A DNA stretch of 64,000 bases from Streptomyces xanthophaeus. Its GTDB lineage: Bacteria > Actinomycetota > Actinomycetes > Streptomycetales > Streptomycetaceae. The translations under genes and the position numbers were made by a program. Where the stretch lies: assembly GCF_000725805.1 (NCBI RefSeq), contig NZ_KL647133.1, positions 124,001-188,000 on the forward strand. Reading direction: 5' to 3'. Shown piece after piece: positions 37,998 to 46,993 of the stretch. A model generated the notes under the pieces. That model saw only the letters and a list, made by a program, of their open reading frames with translations, ran no database searches and had not been told where the DNA came from. How positions within the stretch are numbered: position 1 is the stretch's first letter; every line of letters begins with the position of its first letter.

Positions 37998-38792
37998 ATG
38001 CGTATCGCCACGTACAACGTCAACTCGATCACCGCCCGGCTGCCGCGCCTGCTGGCCTGGCTGGAGAGCTCCGGCACGGACGTCCTGTGCATCCAGGAGA
38101 CCAAGTGCTCCGCGGAGCAGTTCCCGCACGACGAGCTGCGCGAGCTGGGCTATGAGTCGGCCGTCAATGCCACCGGCCGGTGGAACGGGGTGGCCCTGCT
38201 CTCCAAGGTCGGCCTGGACGACGTGGTGCTGGGGCTGCCCGGCGGCCCGGACTACGAGGGGGTCCAGGAGCCCCGGGCGATCTCCGCGACCTGCGGCGGG
38301 GTCCGCGTCTGGTCGGTGTACGTGCCCAACGGCCGCGAGGTCGCGCACGACCACTACGGGTACAAGCTGAACTGGTTCCGCTCCCTGACGGCGGCGGTCG
38401 CCGAGGACGCGGCCGGCGCCCGGCCCTTCGCGGTGCTCGGCGACTTCAACGTGGCCCCGACCGACGAGGACGTCTACGACCCGGCCGTCTTCGCGGGCGC
38501 CACCCACGTGACCCCCGAGGAGCGGGCCGCCCTGGAGGCGCTGCGCGCCGCCGGGCTCACCGAGGTGCTGCCCCGCGCGCTCAAGTACGACCGCGCCTAC
38601 ACCTTCTGGGACTACCGGATGCTCGCCTTCCCGAAGAACAAGGGGATGCGCATCGACCTGGTCTTCGGGAACGAGCCCTTCACCAAGGCCGTCACCGACG
38701 CCTACGTGGACCGCGAGGAGCGCAAGGGCAAGGGCGCCTCCGACCACGCCCCGGTCGTCGTGGACCTCGACCTGGATGCCGAGACCGTCTGA
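37998..38792 (+). CDS. xthA: Exodeoxyribonuclease III
   Basis: 264 residues of the endonuclease/exonuclease/phosphatase fold. MRIATYNVNSITARLPRLLAWLE, catalytic QETK, YGYKLNWFRSL, DFNVAPTDEDVYDP, and the C-terminal GMRIDLVFGN and SDHAPVVVDL. Apurinic-site endonuclease/3'-5' exonuclease in base excision repair. The ATG at 37998 was chosen to match the family N-terminus; a weak GGTTGGGA site precedes it. Confidence 0.93.
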   Translation: MRIATYNVNSITARLPRLLAWLESSGTDVLCIQETKCSAEQFPHDELRELGYESAVNATGRWNGVALLSKVGLDDVVLGLPGGPDYEGVQEPRAISATCGGVRVWSVYVPNGREVAHDHYGYKLNWFRSLTAAVAEDAAGARPFAVLGDFNVAPTDEDVYDPAVFAGATHVTPEERAALEALRAAGLTEVLPRALKYDRAYTFWDYRMLAFPKNKGMRIDLVFGNEPFTKAVTDAYVDREERKGKGASDHAPVVVDLDLDAETV

Positions 38793-38864
38793 GGAGACGA
38801 CCGCCCGCAACGATCCAGGCGCGCCCTGTGGCCAGCCGGGGATCCTGGTGCCACGCTGGGCGGT

Positions 38865-39308
38865 ATGAACATCCCTTTCCTGGGCAACTGGCTCCACCGG
38901 CACGAAACGGAACAGGGTGGTGCGGGGCTCGCCGCGGCGCTCGCGGATGACCCCGACGGCGTCAACGAGTTGTTCGCGGAGTGCGAGATGCTGCGCGACC
39001 AGGCCAGGTCGGCCGGGCTCGAACTCGACCAGAGCCCGGCCTCGTTGGAGCAGCTCGACCAGCTGATGCCCCGCTGGCGGCGGGACCCCGAGGCGGTGCC
39101 GTGGCTGGGCAACGACGCGGGCTTCTACCTGGGCACCGTGATCGTCAGGACCGTTCAGGGTGCCGTGTGGCAGGTGTGGCCGAACGGCCAGCCGGTGATC
39201 CGGCTGGCCTCGGGCCGGGAGCTGAACGTGATCGAATCGGGGGTCTCCTGGGCGATGACCGGGTCCCCCGAGCTCAGCCAGGCCTATGCCGAGGCCTCCG
39301 AGGGCTGA
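38865..39308 (+). CDS. Conserved protein of unknown function
   Basis: 147 residues: MNIPFLGNWLHRHETEQGGAGLAAALADDPDGVNELFAECEMLRDQA, then PRWRRDPEAVPWLGNDAGFYLGTVIVRTVQGAVWQVWPNGQPVI. An N-terminal helical half and a small beta-rich half. Possibly the Streptomyces DUF6278 group; no function is known to me. Confidence 0.75.
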   Translation: MNIPFLGNWLHRHETEQGGAGLAAALADDPDGVNELFAECEMLRDQARSAGLELDQSPASLEQLDQLMPRWRRDPEAVPWLGNDAGFYLGTVIVRTVQGAVWQVWPNGQPVIRLASGRELNVIESGVSWAMTGSPELSQAYAEASEG

Positions 39309-39421
39309 ATCCCGCACGACCAGATGAGCTTTATGTCCCCTTTAGGCGTGTCGAGCTGAAGTCCCCTTCGGCGGCTGGATAGTTTGCGGACCTCGACACC
39401 GACAAGTGGGCAGGGCAGCGC

Positions 39422-40165
<744 letters not shown>

Positions 40166-40177
40166 GGGGGCCGCCCG

Positions 40178-41083
40178 ATGATCCCCGTCCGTGCCCTCGC
40201 CCTCACCCTCGCCGTCCTCGCCGCCCTGGCCGGCTGCGGCAAGCCCGGCAGCCCGCCGGTCAAGGGGCCGCAGCCCGAGGACCTGCCCGTCTACCAGGTC
40301 GACTCCGCCTTCCGACTGCCCGACTCGCCTACCTGGGAGAAGGCCAAGCGCCGCGGTCACCTCGTGGTCGGCGCCAAGGAGGACCAGCCGTACATGGGGG
40401 AGAAGGACCCCGCGAGCGGCCGCTACTCCGGCTTCGACATCGAGATCGCCAAGATGATGTCCGCCTCCCTGGGCTTCGACCCCAAGACGATCGAGTTCAA
40501 GACCATCGCCTCCGCCAACCGCGAGACGGCCCTGCAGAACGGCCAGATCGACTACTACGTCGGCACCTACACGATCAACGACAACCGCAAGAAGCAGGTC
40601 GGCTTCGCCGGGCCCTACTTCATGGCCGGCCAGTCCCTCCTGGTCCGCAAGGACGAGAAGGACATCAAGGGCCCCGAGGACCTCGCCGGCAAGAAGGTCT
40701 GCTCCGCCGCCGGCTCCACCCCGTACCAGCGCCTCCAGAAGGAGTTCCCGAAGGCGGTCCTCGTCGCCTACGACACCTACTCCGTCTGCGTGGACAACCT
40801 GCTCACCTACCAGGTCGACGCCGTCTCCACCGACGACTCGATCCTGCTCGGCTACGCGGCCAAGGTCCCCGAGGAGCTCAAGGTGGTCGGCGAGCCCTTC
40901 TCCGAGGAGCCCTACGGCATCGGCGTACCGCGCAGCGACAACGCCCTGCGCTTCGCACTCGACGACGCCCTGGAGGCGCAGGAGAAGAACGGCAACTGGA
41001 AGAAGGCCTACGAGGCCACGCTCGGCCTGTCCGGCGAGCCCGCCCCGACGCCGCCCGCCATCGACCGCTACCCGGCGAGCTGA
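40178..41083 (+). CDS. gluB: Glutamate-type ABC substrate-binding lipoprotein
   Basis: 301 residues; lipobox LAGC at residue ~18 and a family 3 solute-binding fold (GHLVVGAKEDQPYMGEKDP, GFDIEIAKMMSASLG, NRETALQNGQIDYYVGTYTINDNRKKQVGFAGPYF). It belongs to the glutamate branch seen in Corynebacterium GluB. A GGGGG region precedes the ATG. Confidence 0.9.
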   Translation: MIPVRALALTLAVLAALAGCGKPGSPPVKGPQPEDLPVYQVDSAFRLPDSPTWEKAKRRGHLVVGAKEDQPYMGEKDPASGRYSGFDIEIAKMMSASLGFDPKTIEFKTIASANRETALQNGQIDYYVGTYTINDNRKKQVGFAGPYFMAGQSLLVRKDEKDIKGPEDLAGKKVCSAAGSTPYQRLQKEFPKAVLVAYDTYSVCVDNLLTYQVDAVSTDDSILLGYAAKVPEELKVVGEPFSEEPYGIGVPRSDNALRFALDDALEAQEKNGNWKKAYEATLGLSGEPAPTPPAIDRYPAS

Positions 41084-41099
41084 GGGAGAGGGCACCGCC

Positions 41100-41744
41100 A
41101 TGGACGTACTGACAGAGAACTTCGCGCTCTACGGGGAGGGTTTCCTCGGCACGGTCGAACTGACCGTCTACTCCTCCCTGCTCGCCCTGGTCCTCGGCTT
41201 CCTGATGGCCTCGTTCCGGGTCGCCCCCGTCGGCTCCTTCCGGGTCTTCGGCACGGTCTGGGTCACCATCCTGCGCAACACCCCGCTCACCCTGCTCTTC
41301 TTCGCCGTGCTGCTGGGCCTGCCCCGGTTCGGGCTGGTCCTGCCCTTCCAGGTGTTCGCCGTCCTCGCGCTGGGCTGCTACACCTCCGCCTTCATCTGCG
41401 AGGTGCTGCGCTCCGGCATCAACACCGTCCCCAAGGGGCAGGGCGAGGCGGCCCGCAGCCTGGGCATGTCCTTCGGCCAGACGCTCGGCTCGGTGGTCCT
41501 CCCGCAGGCCTTCCGCTCCGTGATCCCGCCCATCGGCTCCACCCTGATCGCGCTGGCCAAGAACTCCGCGATCGCCGGCGCCTTCAGCGTCAACGAGCTG
41601 CTGGGCACCTACAAGACCCTCAACGAGCTGGGCTACAGCATCGTCTGGACCTTCGTCTGGATCGCCGTCGGCTACCTGATCATCACCCTGTCCATCAGCG
41701 CGCTCTTCAACGTGCTGGAGAAGCGCTACGGAGTCGCCCGATGA
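41100..41744 (+). CDS. gluC: Glutamate-type ABC permease 1
   Basis: 214 residues, His/Glu/Gln/Arg permease family; TVELTVYSSLLALVLGFLMASFRVAP, ILRNTPLTLLFF, and the coupling loop GQGEAARSLGMSFGQTLGSVVLPQAFRSVIPPIG. GGGAGAG precedes the ATG; overlaps gluD by 4 bases. Confidence 0.9.
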   Translation: MDVLTENFALYGEGFLGTVELTVYSSLLALVLGFLMASFRVAPVGSFRVFGTVWVTILRNTPLTLLFFAVLLGLPRFGLVLPFQVFAVLALGCYTSAFICEVLRSGINTVPKGQGEAARSLGMSFGQTLGSVVLPQAFRSVIPPIGSTLIALAKNSAIAGAFSVNELLGTYKTLNELGYSIVWTFVWIAVGYLIITLSISALFNVLEKRYGVAR

Positions 41745-42619
41745 CCGCTCACGCGCTCCAGGGGGACACCGAGTCGACCGCCCTCTACGACATCCCCGGC
41801 CCGCTGGCCCGGCGCAGGCACTTCTTCTACGGCATCGCCTCGACGGTGGTGATCGTCGCCCTGCTCGCCTGGCTGGTCTACCTGCTCTTCGACACCGACC
41901 AGTTCACCTCCGCCAAGTGGACCCCCTTCACGTACAAGGGCATCCAGGAACTGCTGCTCAGGGGTCTGGGCAACACCCTGAAGGCCTTCGCCTACGCCTC
42001 CGTGCTCTCCGTGGTGCTGGGCGCGGTGCTCGCCGCGGGCCGGCTCTCGGTGCACCGGCCGCTGCGCTGGCTGGCCACCCTGTGCGTGGAGTTCTTCCGG
42101 GCCATGCCGGTGCTGGTGATGATCTTCTTCATCTTCGTCGCGCTGAAGGTCCAGCCGCTGCCCGCCCTGGTGGCCGGGCTGACCCTGTACAACGGCTCGG
42201 TGCTGGCCGAGGTCTTCCGCACCGGCATCAACTCCGTGGACCGGGGGCAGCGCGAGGCGGCGTACGCGCTGGGCATGCGCAAGACGCAGGTGATGACCTA
42301 CGTCCTTTCCCCGCAGGCCGTGCGCGCGATGCTGCCCGCCATCATCAGCCAGCTGGTGGTGGCACTGAAGGACACCTCGCTCGGCTTCCTGATCACCTAC
42401 GAGGAGTTCCTGCACGCGGGCAAGCTGATCGCCTCCAACCTGGACTACGACCTGCCCTTCATCCCCGTCGTCATGATCATCTCTCCGATCTACATCGGGA
42501 TGTGCATGCTGCTCTCCTGGTTCGCCACGTGGGTGGCCAGACGGGAGCGGAGCAACGTCAAGACCCGGGCGGTCGAGGTCGCCGGGACCGATCCGGGGAC
42601 GCTGCTGCAGGGGAGGTAG
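41741..42619 (+). CDS. gluD: Glutamate-type ABC permease 2
   Basis: 292 residues; GLGNTLKAFAYASVLSVVLGAVLAAGR, FFRAMPVLVMIFFIFVAL, coupling loop GQREAAYALGMRKTQVMTYVLSPQAVRAMLPAIISQLVVALKDTSLG. The longer partner, with an N-terminal cytoplasmic extension and an extra helix. Last gene of the operon. Confidence 0.9.
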   Translation: MTAHALQGDTESTALYDIPGPLARRRHFFYGIASTVVIVALLAWLVYLLFDTDQFTSAKWTPFTYKGIQELLLRGLGNTLKAFAYASVLSVVLGAVLAAGRLSVHRPLRWLATLCVEFFRAMPVLVMIFFIFVALKVQPLPALVAGLTLYNGSVLAEVFRTGINSVDRGQREAAYALGMRKTQVMTYVLSPQAVRAMLPAIISQLVVALKDTSLGFLITYEEFLHAGKLIASNLDYDLPFIPVVMIISPIYIGMCMLLSWFATWVARRERSNVKTRAVEVAGTDPGTLLQGR

Positions 42620-42655
42620 CGCCGAAGGGCCACCCCGCCCGGCAGCAGCCGTGGA

Positions 42656-44251
42656 TCACTGCTCGCGCAGCGGCACCGAGACGTACGAGGGATCGGTGCG
42701 CGGCGAGGAGAAGGTCAGCTGCGCGCCGGTCGGGTTGTGCTCGATGTAGAGCGGGTCGACGGTGTCGATGACGAGGGCGAGCCGGTGGCCCGCGGGTACG
42801 TCGTAGGCGGTGGAGAACAGTTCCAGGTCCACGCCGAAGGCCTGCCCCGGGGTCCTGCCGTGGAAGGTGTACGGGGCGTTGCTGACCAGCTTGCCGATGC
42901 CGAGCGGGCCGACGTCGTAGAGGTAGGCGACGAAGGTGCCGTCGGCCTTGGTGGGGGTGACGGTGGTGTGCACCCGGACCGTGCCGCGCACGCGGCGGTC
43001 CTCCTCGTAGCGCCCGGACTGCCAGACGGCGGCGAAGGCGCGGGGCAGGAGCGGGACCGAGGCGGTGGGCGGTGCCTTGGCGAACTGGTCGAGGATGCTG
43101 GAGAGGAAGAGGATGCCGCCGTTGGCCCCGGAGTCGACGTTCGCGAAGACGTGCTCGGAGTCGGAGAGCGCGAGCTTCTCGGTGCCGCCGGAGCCGACCG
43201 ACTTCCAGTCGGCGTAGCCCTCGTAGCCGTCGTTGCTGCGGGACTTCAGCTGGACGGGGGCCTCGCTGTCGATGCCGTTGCGCTCGCCCTTGAGGTAGCG
43301 GTCGAACCAGCGGTGGGCGTTGGTCCAGGTGTCGTTGGGCAGGCCGAGCAGGCCGGTCGCCTCGGCGGTGGCGTGGTCGCCGGGACGGAACTCCAGCCGC
43401 TTGGGGCCGCTCAGCTCCTCGAAGAACTTCGCGTACTGGTTGGGCGGGAAGATGGTGTCGCCCCAGGCGTTGCCCAGCATGATTGCGGCGCCGTTGGCGT
43501 TGATCCGGTCCACCTGCTCGGAGGCGGAGCGCTTCTTCCCCCACTCGATCATGGTCTGTTCCTTCTCCAGCCGGGAGCCGAGGAAGTCGCTGAGGATCGA
43601 CTGGAGTTCGGGGCCGGGGCGGCCGGTGAGGTACCCGGCGGCGCCGAGCATCCCGGCGGCCTGGAGGTGCTGGGTGCGGCCGGAGTAGATGGACTCGATG
43701 ATGTCGGCCCAGCCACTGAGCGCGACCACGGCCTTGACGCGCGGGTCGTGCGCCGAGGCCAGCAGGCTGATGCCCGCACCGTAGGAGACCCCGCCGAGGC
43801 CGATGCGGTCCGCGTCGGCGGGGGTGTGGGCGAGGGCCCAGTCGATGACGGCGGATACGTCGGCGACGTCCGGCGGCCCGGCCACCTCGATCTGGCCGCC
43901 GGAGAGCCAGAAGCCCCGGGAGGTGTAACTGACCACGACGTAGCCGGAGTCGGCGAGCTTCTTGGCCTGGGCGATGTATTCGATCTGCGGCATGCCCCAG
44001 CTGGTGGGCAGCACGATCAGGGGGTACTTCCGGCCGGGTGAGGCGTCGGCCGGGGTGAAGACGTTGCCCTTGAGCGTGATGCCGCCGGAGCCGGGGATGT
44101 CGTGGAAGCGGAGTTCCGGCGAGGCCGCCGGGGTGCCGGCGGCTACGGCCGCGGCGGGGGCGGGAGCTGCCTGGGCCTGGTGGGGGGCCAGGCCCAGGGC
44201 GGCTGCCGCCAACAGGGCTGCCACGGCTGCGGCGGTGGTGGTGCGTTCCAT
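42656..44251 (-). CDS. Secreted CocE/X-Pro dipeptidyl-peptidase-like hydrolase
   Basis: 531 residues with a Sec signal peptide (hydrophobic core AAAVAALLAAAALGLAPHQAQA). Alpha/beta-hydrolase with nucleophile in GVSYGAGISLLAS, acid in MLGNAWGDTIFPPNQ and histidine in FRPGDHATAE, followed by a C-terminal jelly-roll domain (PSYVSVPL end) as in CocE/PepX. The true substrate (peptide or ester) is unknown. The ATG at 44251 follows GAGGAG; a TTG just upstream is possible. Inverted GTAAC/CTTACTG repeats lie in its promoter region. Confidence 0.87.
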   Translation of the reverse strand: MERTTTAAAVAALLAAAALGLAPHQAQAAPAPAAAVAAGTPAASPELRFHDIPGSGGITLKGNVFTPADASPGRKYPLIVLPTSWGMPQIEYIAQAKKLADSGYVVVSYTSRGFWLSGGQIEVAGPPDVADVSAVIDWALAHTPADADRIGLGGVSYGAGISLLASAHDPRVKAVVALSGWADIIESIYSGRTQHLQAAGMLGAAGYLTGRPGPELQSILSDFLGSRLEKEQTMIEWGKKRSASEQVDRINANGAAIMLGNAWGDTIFPPNQYAKFFEELSGPKRLEFRPGDHATAEATGLLGLPNDTWTNAHRWFDRYLKGERNGIDSEAPVQLKSRSNDGYEGYADWKSVGSGGTEKLALSDSEHVFANVDSGANGGILFLSSILDQFAKAPPTASVPLLPRAFAAVWQSGRYEEDRRVRGTVRVHTTVTPTKADGTFVAYLYDVGPLGIGKLVSNAPYTFHGRTPGQAFGVDLELFSTAYDVPAGHRLALVIDTVDPLYIEHNPTGAQLTFSSPRTDPSYVSVPLREQ

Positions 44252-44308
44252 CAATCGCTCCTCGCGTACGCCGGGGGTGTCAAAGTGACCCGACGGTAAC
44301 GGGAGGGG

Positions 44309-44334
44309 CTTACTGGGGGTAACCCGTCAGTAAG
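44309..44334. promoter_or_regulatory. Inverted repeat before the secreted hydrolase
   Basis: CTTACTG (44309-44315) and CAGTAAG (44328-44334) with 12-base spacing, flanked by GGTAAC repeats. It lies 58-83 bases upstream of the hydrolase start and may be an operator. Confidence 0.4.
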
Positions 44335-44394
44335 TTACGTGGTGGTAACAATTGAACGAAAGTCAGTGAAGGGCAGGGAGGGGCCGGAGCGCGC

Positions 44395-45591
44395 TCAGCC
44401 GTTCTGGGGGGTGCCGGTCGCCGCGCTCTTGGCCTTCCATTCGTCCCAGGACAGGTTCCACTCGCCGTAGCCGTTGCCGATCTCGGCGTTGCCCTTGGAA
44501 CCCTGGCCGACCACCTCGAAGGGGTCGCCGACCTGGGACTGGGCGAAGAAGTCCTTGGCGTCGGCGTCGCTCATCCCCACGCAGCCGGAACTGCTGTTGG
44601 CGCGGCCGAAGTTGGCGGCGTTCCACGGCGCGGCGTGCGCGTACATGCCCGACCAGGTGAGCCGCATCGAGTAGTCGACCATCTTGTCGTAGGCGTCGTC
44701 CAGGCCCACCGTCTGGGAGTCCATCCGGATGGTGCCCTCCTTCGTCATGATCACCATCTTCCCGGACCAGGAGGCCTTCTTGCCGCCCGGAGTGCCGGCG
44801 GAGACCGGGATCGACTTGAGCGCCTGGCCGTTCTCGGTCACTGACATCTTCTTCGTGTCGAGGCTGACCTCGATCCGGCGGTCCTTGCCGATCTTGAACT
44901 CGGTGTTGTAGTCCTTGGCGAAGAGGCCGCCGCCCTTGCCGGAGTCCACGCCGTTCAGGTTCATCTCGACCTTCACGTCCGTGCCGGCCTTCCAGTACTC
45001 CTTGGGCCGCCAGTCGACGCGGTCGTTGCCGGAGTAGTCCTTGATCCAGCCCCAGGAACCCTCGGTGTTGTTCGAGGTCGTGACCTTGAGCTGCTTCTCC
45101 ACCTCGGCCTTGTTCGTCACCGGGTTGTCGAAGACGATCGACACCGGCATCGCCACGCCCACCGTGCTGCCCTTGGGCACGTTGATCGAGACCTTGTTCA
45201 CCTTGTCGGCGGCGCTGGTCTTGAACTGCGTGGTGGCGCTCTGGCTCTCGGTGTTCTGCGCCTCGACCTTGTACTCCGAGCCGGGCGGGGCGTTGCGCTC
45301 CGAGGTCCAGGTCTTCCCGTCGTCGGCTATCTTCCCCGGCAGCTCCGCGCCCTTGGCGTCCGTCACCTTCACCTGGGCCAGCTTGCCCTCGGCGAGGGTC
45401 ACCGTGACCGGTGTGCCCGCCTTGACCTGATCGCCCGTGAGGTTCACCGAGACCGCCATGTCCGGCTTCGGCTTCAGCTCGGCCTTGCCGTCGTCGGCGC
45501 CGCCCCCGTTGCCGCTCCCGCCCGAGCAGGCGGTCAGTGCGGCGGCGAGAAGTGCGGTACCCGCCATGGCGGTGCGGCGTATGCGGCTCAA
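44395..45591 (-). CDS. L,D-transpeptidase lipoprotein (YkuD domain)
   Basis: 398 residues. Lipoprotein signal (MAGTALLAAALTAC) then two Ig-like domains (about 45-250) and a C-terminal YkuD domain: HxxPW in MYAHAAPWNAANFGRANSSSGCVGM with catalytic His and Cys (SxGC). It forms 3-3 cross-links in peptidoglycan like mycobacterial LdtMt2. The TTG at 45591 has GAAGGGG upstream and puts the lipobox at residue ~25; an ATG eight codons later is also possible. Divergent from the FemAB-like gene. Confidence 0.9.
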   Translation of the reverse strand: MSRIRRTAMAGTALLAAALTACSGGSGNGGGADDGKAELKPKPDMAVSVNLTGDQVKAGTPVTVTLAEGKLAQVKVTDAKGAELPGKIADDGKTWTSERNAPPGSEYKVEAQNTESQSATTQFKTSAADKVNKVSINVPKGSTVGVAMPVSIVFDNPVTNKAEVEKQLKVTTSNNTEGSWGWIKDYSGNDRVDWRPKEYWKAGTDVKVEMNLNGVDSGKGGGLFAKDYNTEFKIGKDRRIEVSLDTKKMSVTENGQALKSIPVSAGTPGGKKASWSGKMVIMTKEGTIRMDSQTVGLDDAYDKMVDYSMRLTWSGMYAHAAPWNAANFGRANSSSGCVGMSDADAKDFFAQSQVGDPFEVVGQGSKGNAEIGNGYGEWNLSWDEWKAKSAATGTPQNG

Positions 45592-45625
45592 CGAAGGGCC
45601 CCTTCGAGTAGCGGGAGTATCGGGT

Positions 45626-45647
45626 GTTCGCAAACGTAGATGCGAAC
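45626..45647. promoter_or_regulatory. Inverted repeat in the L,D-transpeptidase upstream region
   Basis: GTTCGCA and TGCGAAC with an 8-base gap, 35-56 bases upstream of the TTG start. Several GGTCAC/GTGACC repeats follow further toward the FemAB-like gene (45700-45770). Confidence 0.4.
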
Positions 45648-45772
45648 GACACGACTCTAGGTTGCACAATCCGCCGAAAATGTCGGTCTTTTGCTTGTGA
45701 CCTGGACCGCAGCGAAACGGTCATCGTCCGGTCACAAACGCTGCGCACACCGGTCACGGTCGGCTGTGACAG

Positions 45773-45807
45773 TCCTGTACATCCCCCCAACAGGACGTAC
45801 AGGAAGG
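45773..45807 (+). promoter_or_regulatory. Hairpin overlapping the FemAB-like ribosome site
   Basis: TCCTGTAC (45773-45780) pairs with GTACAGGA (45797-45804) over a 16-base loop; the right arm includes the start of AGGAAGG, the ribosome site before the ATG at 45818. Confidence 0.4.
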
Positions 45808-45817
45808 CTCGTCAGCC

Positions 45818-46993
45818 ATGTGTGCACTGCTCGTGACCCCCACCCCGCAGCTCCAGCACCAGGGTCAGGAGCCGGAGCTGACGGTGCGCACCCTGTCCGT
45901 GGCCGAATACCAGGCCTTCCTTTCCCGGCACGGCGGGGCCAGCTTTCTCCAGTACCCCTCCTGGGCCGGGGTAAAGGACCTCTGGCGCTCGGAAAGGGTC
46001 GGATGGCACTACCCGGGCGGTGAAATCGAGGGGGCCGGACTCGTTCTCTACCGGCAATTCCCCGGCACCCGGAAATACTTCGCCTACCTGCCGGAAGGTC
46101 CCGTCGCCGACTGGGCCGACCCCCGGATCGACCGCTGGCTCGGCCCCTTCATGCGCCACCTCAAGGCGGCCGGCGCCTTCGCCGTCCGCATCGGCCCCAC
46201 CCCCGCCTACCGCCGCTGGGACGCCGCCACCGTCAAGTCCGCCACCGGGCCGGGCCGGCAGGTGTCCGACGTGCTCGCCACCGAGGTGGACCCGGTCGGC
46301 GCGGCCCTCGCCGACCGGCTGCGCACCCGGGGCTGGCAGCGCTGCGGCGGCGAGAGCGACGGCGACGCCCAGCCCCGCCACGTCTTCCGCGTCCCGCTGG
46401 CCGGCCGCTCCCGCGAGGACCTGTGGTGCGGGCTGAACCAGGAATGGCGCCGCAACGTGCGCAAGGCCGCCAAGGCCGGGGTGGAAACCGTCCTCGGCAC
46501 CGCCGCCGACCTCCCCGAGTTCTACCGGCTGCTCCGGATCACCGAGACCCGCGACGGCTTCCGGCTCGGCCGCTCCCTCGCGTACTACGAGCAGCAGTAC
46601 GCCGTCCTCAACGCCGAGGAGCCCGGCCGGATGCGGCTCTACCTGGGCGTCCACCAGGGCGAGGTGCTCGCCGCCCACACGATGATCGTGGCCGGGAGCC
46701 GGGTCTGGTACCAGACCGGCGCCTCGGCCGACCACCGGCGCGAGGTACGCCCCAGCAACGCCCTGCAGTGGCGCATGATGTCCGACGCCCACGACCTCGG
46801 GGCGACCGAGTACGACATGCGCGGGATACCCTCCACCCTTGACCCCGACGAACGATCCTTCGGGCTGCTGCGCTGGAAGCTCGGCACCGGCGGGCAGGTC
46901 GTCGAGACGCTCGGCGAGTGGGAGACCCCGATGGACGGATACGCCAATACGGCCCTCTACAAGGCGTTCCAGGCGTACCTGGCCCGCCGGTGA
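45818..46993 (+). CDS. FemAB-family aminoacyltransferase (peptidoglycan bridge)
   Basis: 391 residues of two GNAT-like FemABX domains: SFLQYPSWAGVKDLWRSERVGW, then WCGLNQEWRRNVRKAAKAGVETVLG and the long DGFRLGRSLAYYEQQYAVL region, YDMRGIPSTLDPDERSFGLLRWKLGTGG. It would add a bridge amino acid from aminoacyl-tRNA to lipid II; in Streptomyces that is usually glycine. Its stop overlaps the MurJ-like start by GTGA, linking it to lipid II export. Confidence 0.88.
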   Translation: MCALLVTPTPQLQHQGQEPELTVRTLSVAEYQAFLSRHGGASFLQYPSWAGVKDLWRSERVGWHYPGGEIEGAGLVLYRQFPGTRKYFAYLPEGPVADWADPRIDRWLGPFMRHLKAAGAFAVRIGPTPAYRRWDAATVKSATGPGRQVSDVLATEVDPVGAALADRLRTRGWQRCGGESDGDAQPRHVFRVPLAGRSREDLWCGLNQEWRRNVRKAAKAGVETVLGTAADLPEFYRLLRITETRDGFRLGRSLAYYEQQYAVLNAEEPGRMRLYLGVHQGEVLAAHTMIVAGSRVWYQTGASADHRREVRPSNALQWRMMSDAHDLGATEYDMRGIPSTLDPDERSFGLLRWKLGTGGQVVETLGEWETPMDGYANTALYKAFQAYLARR

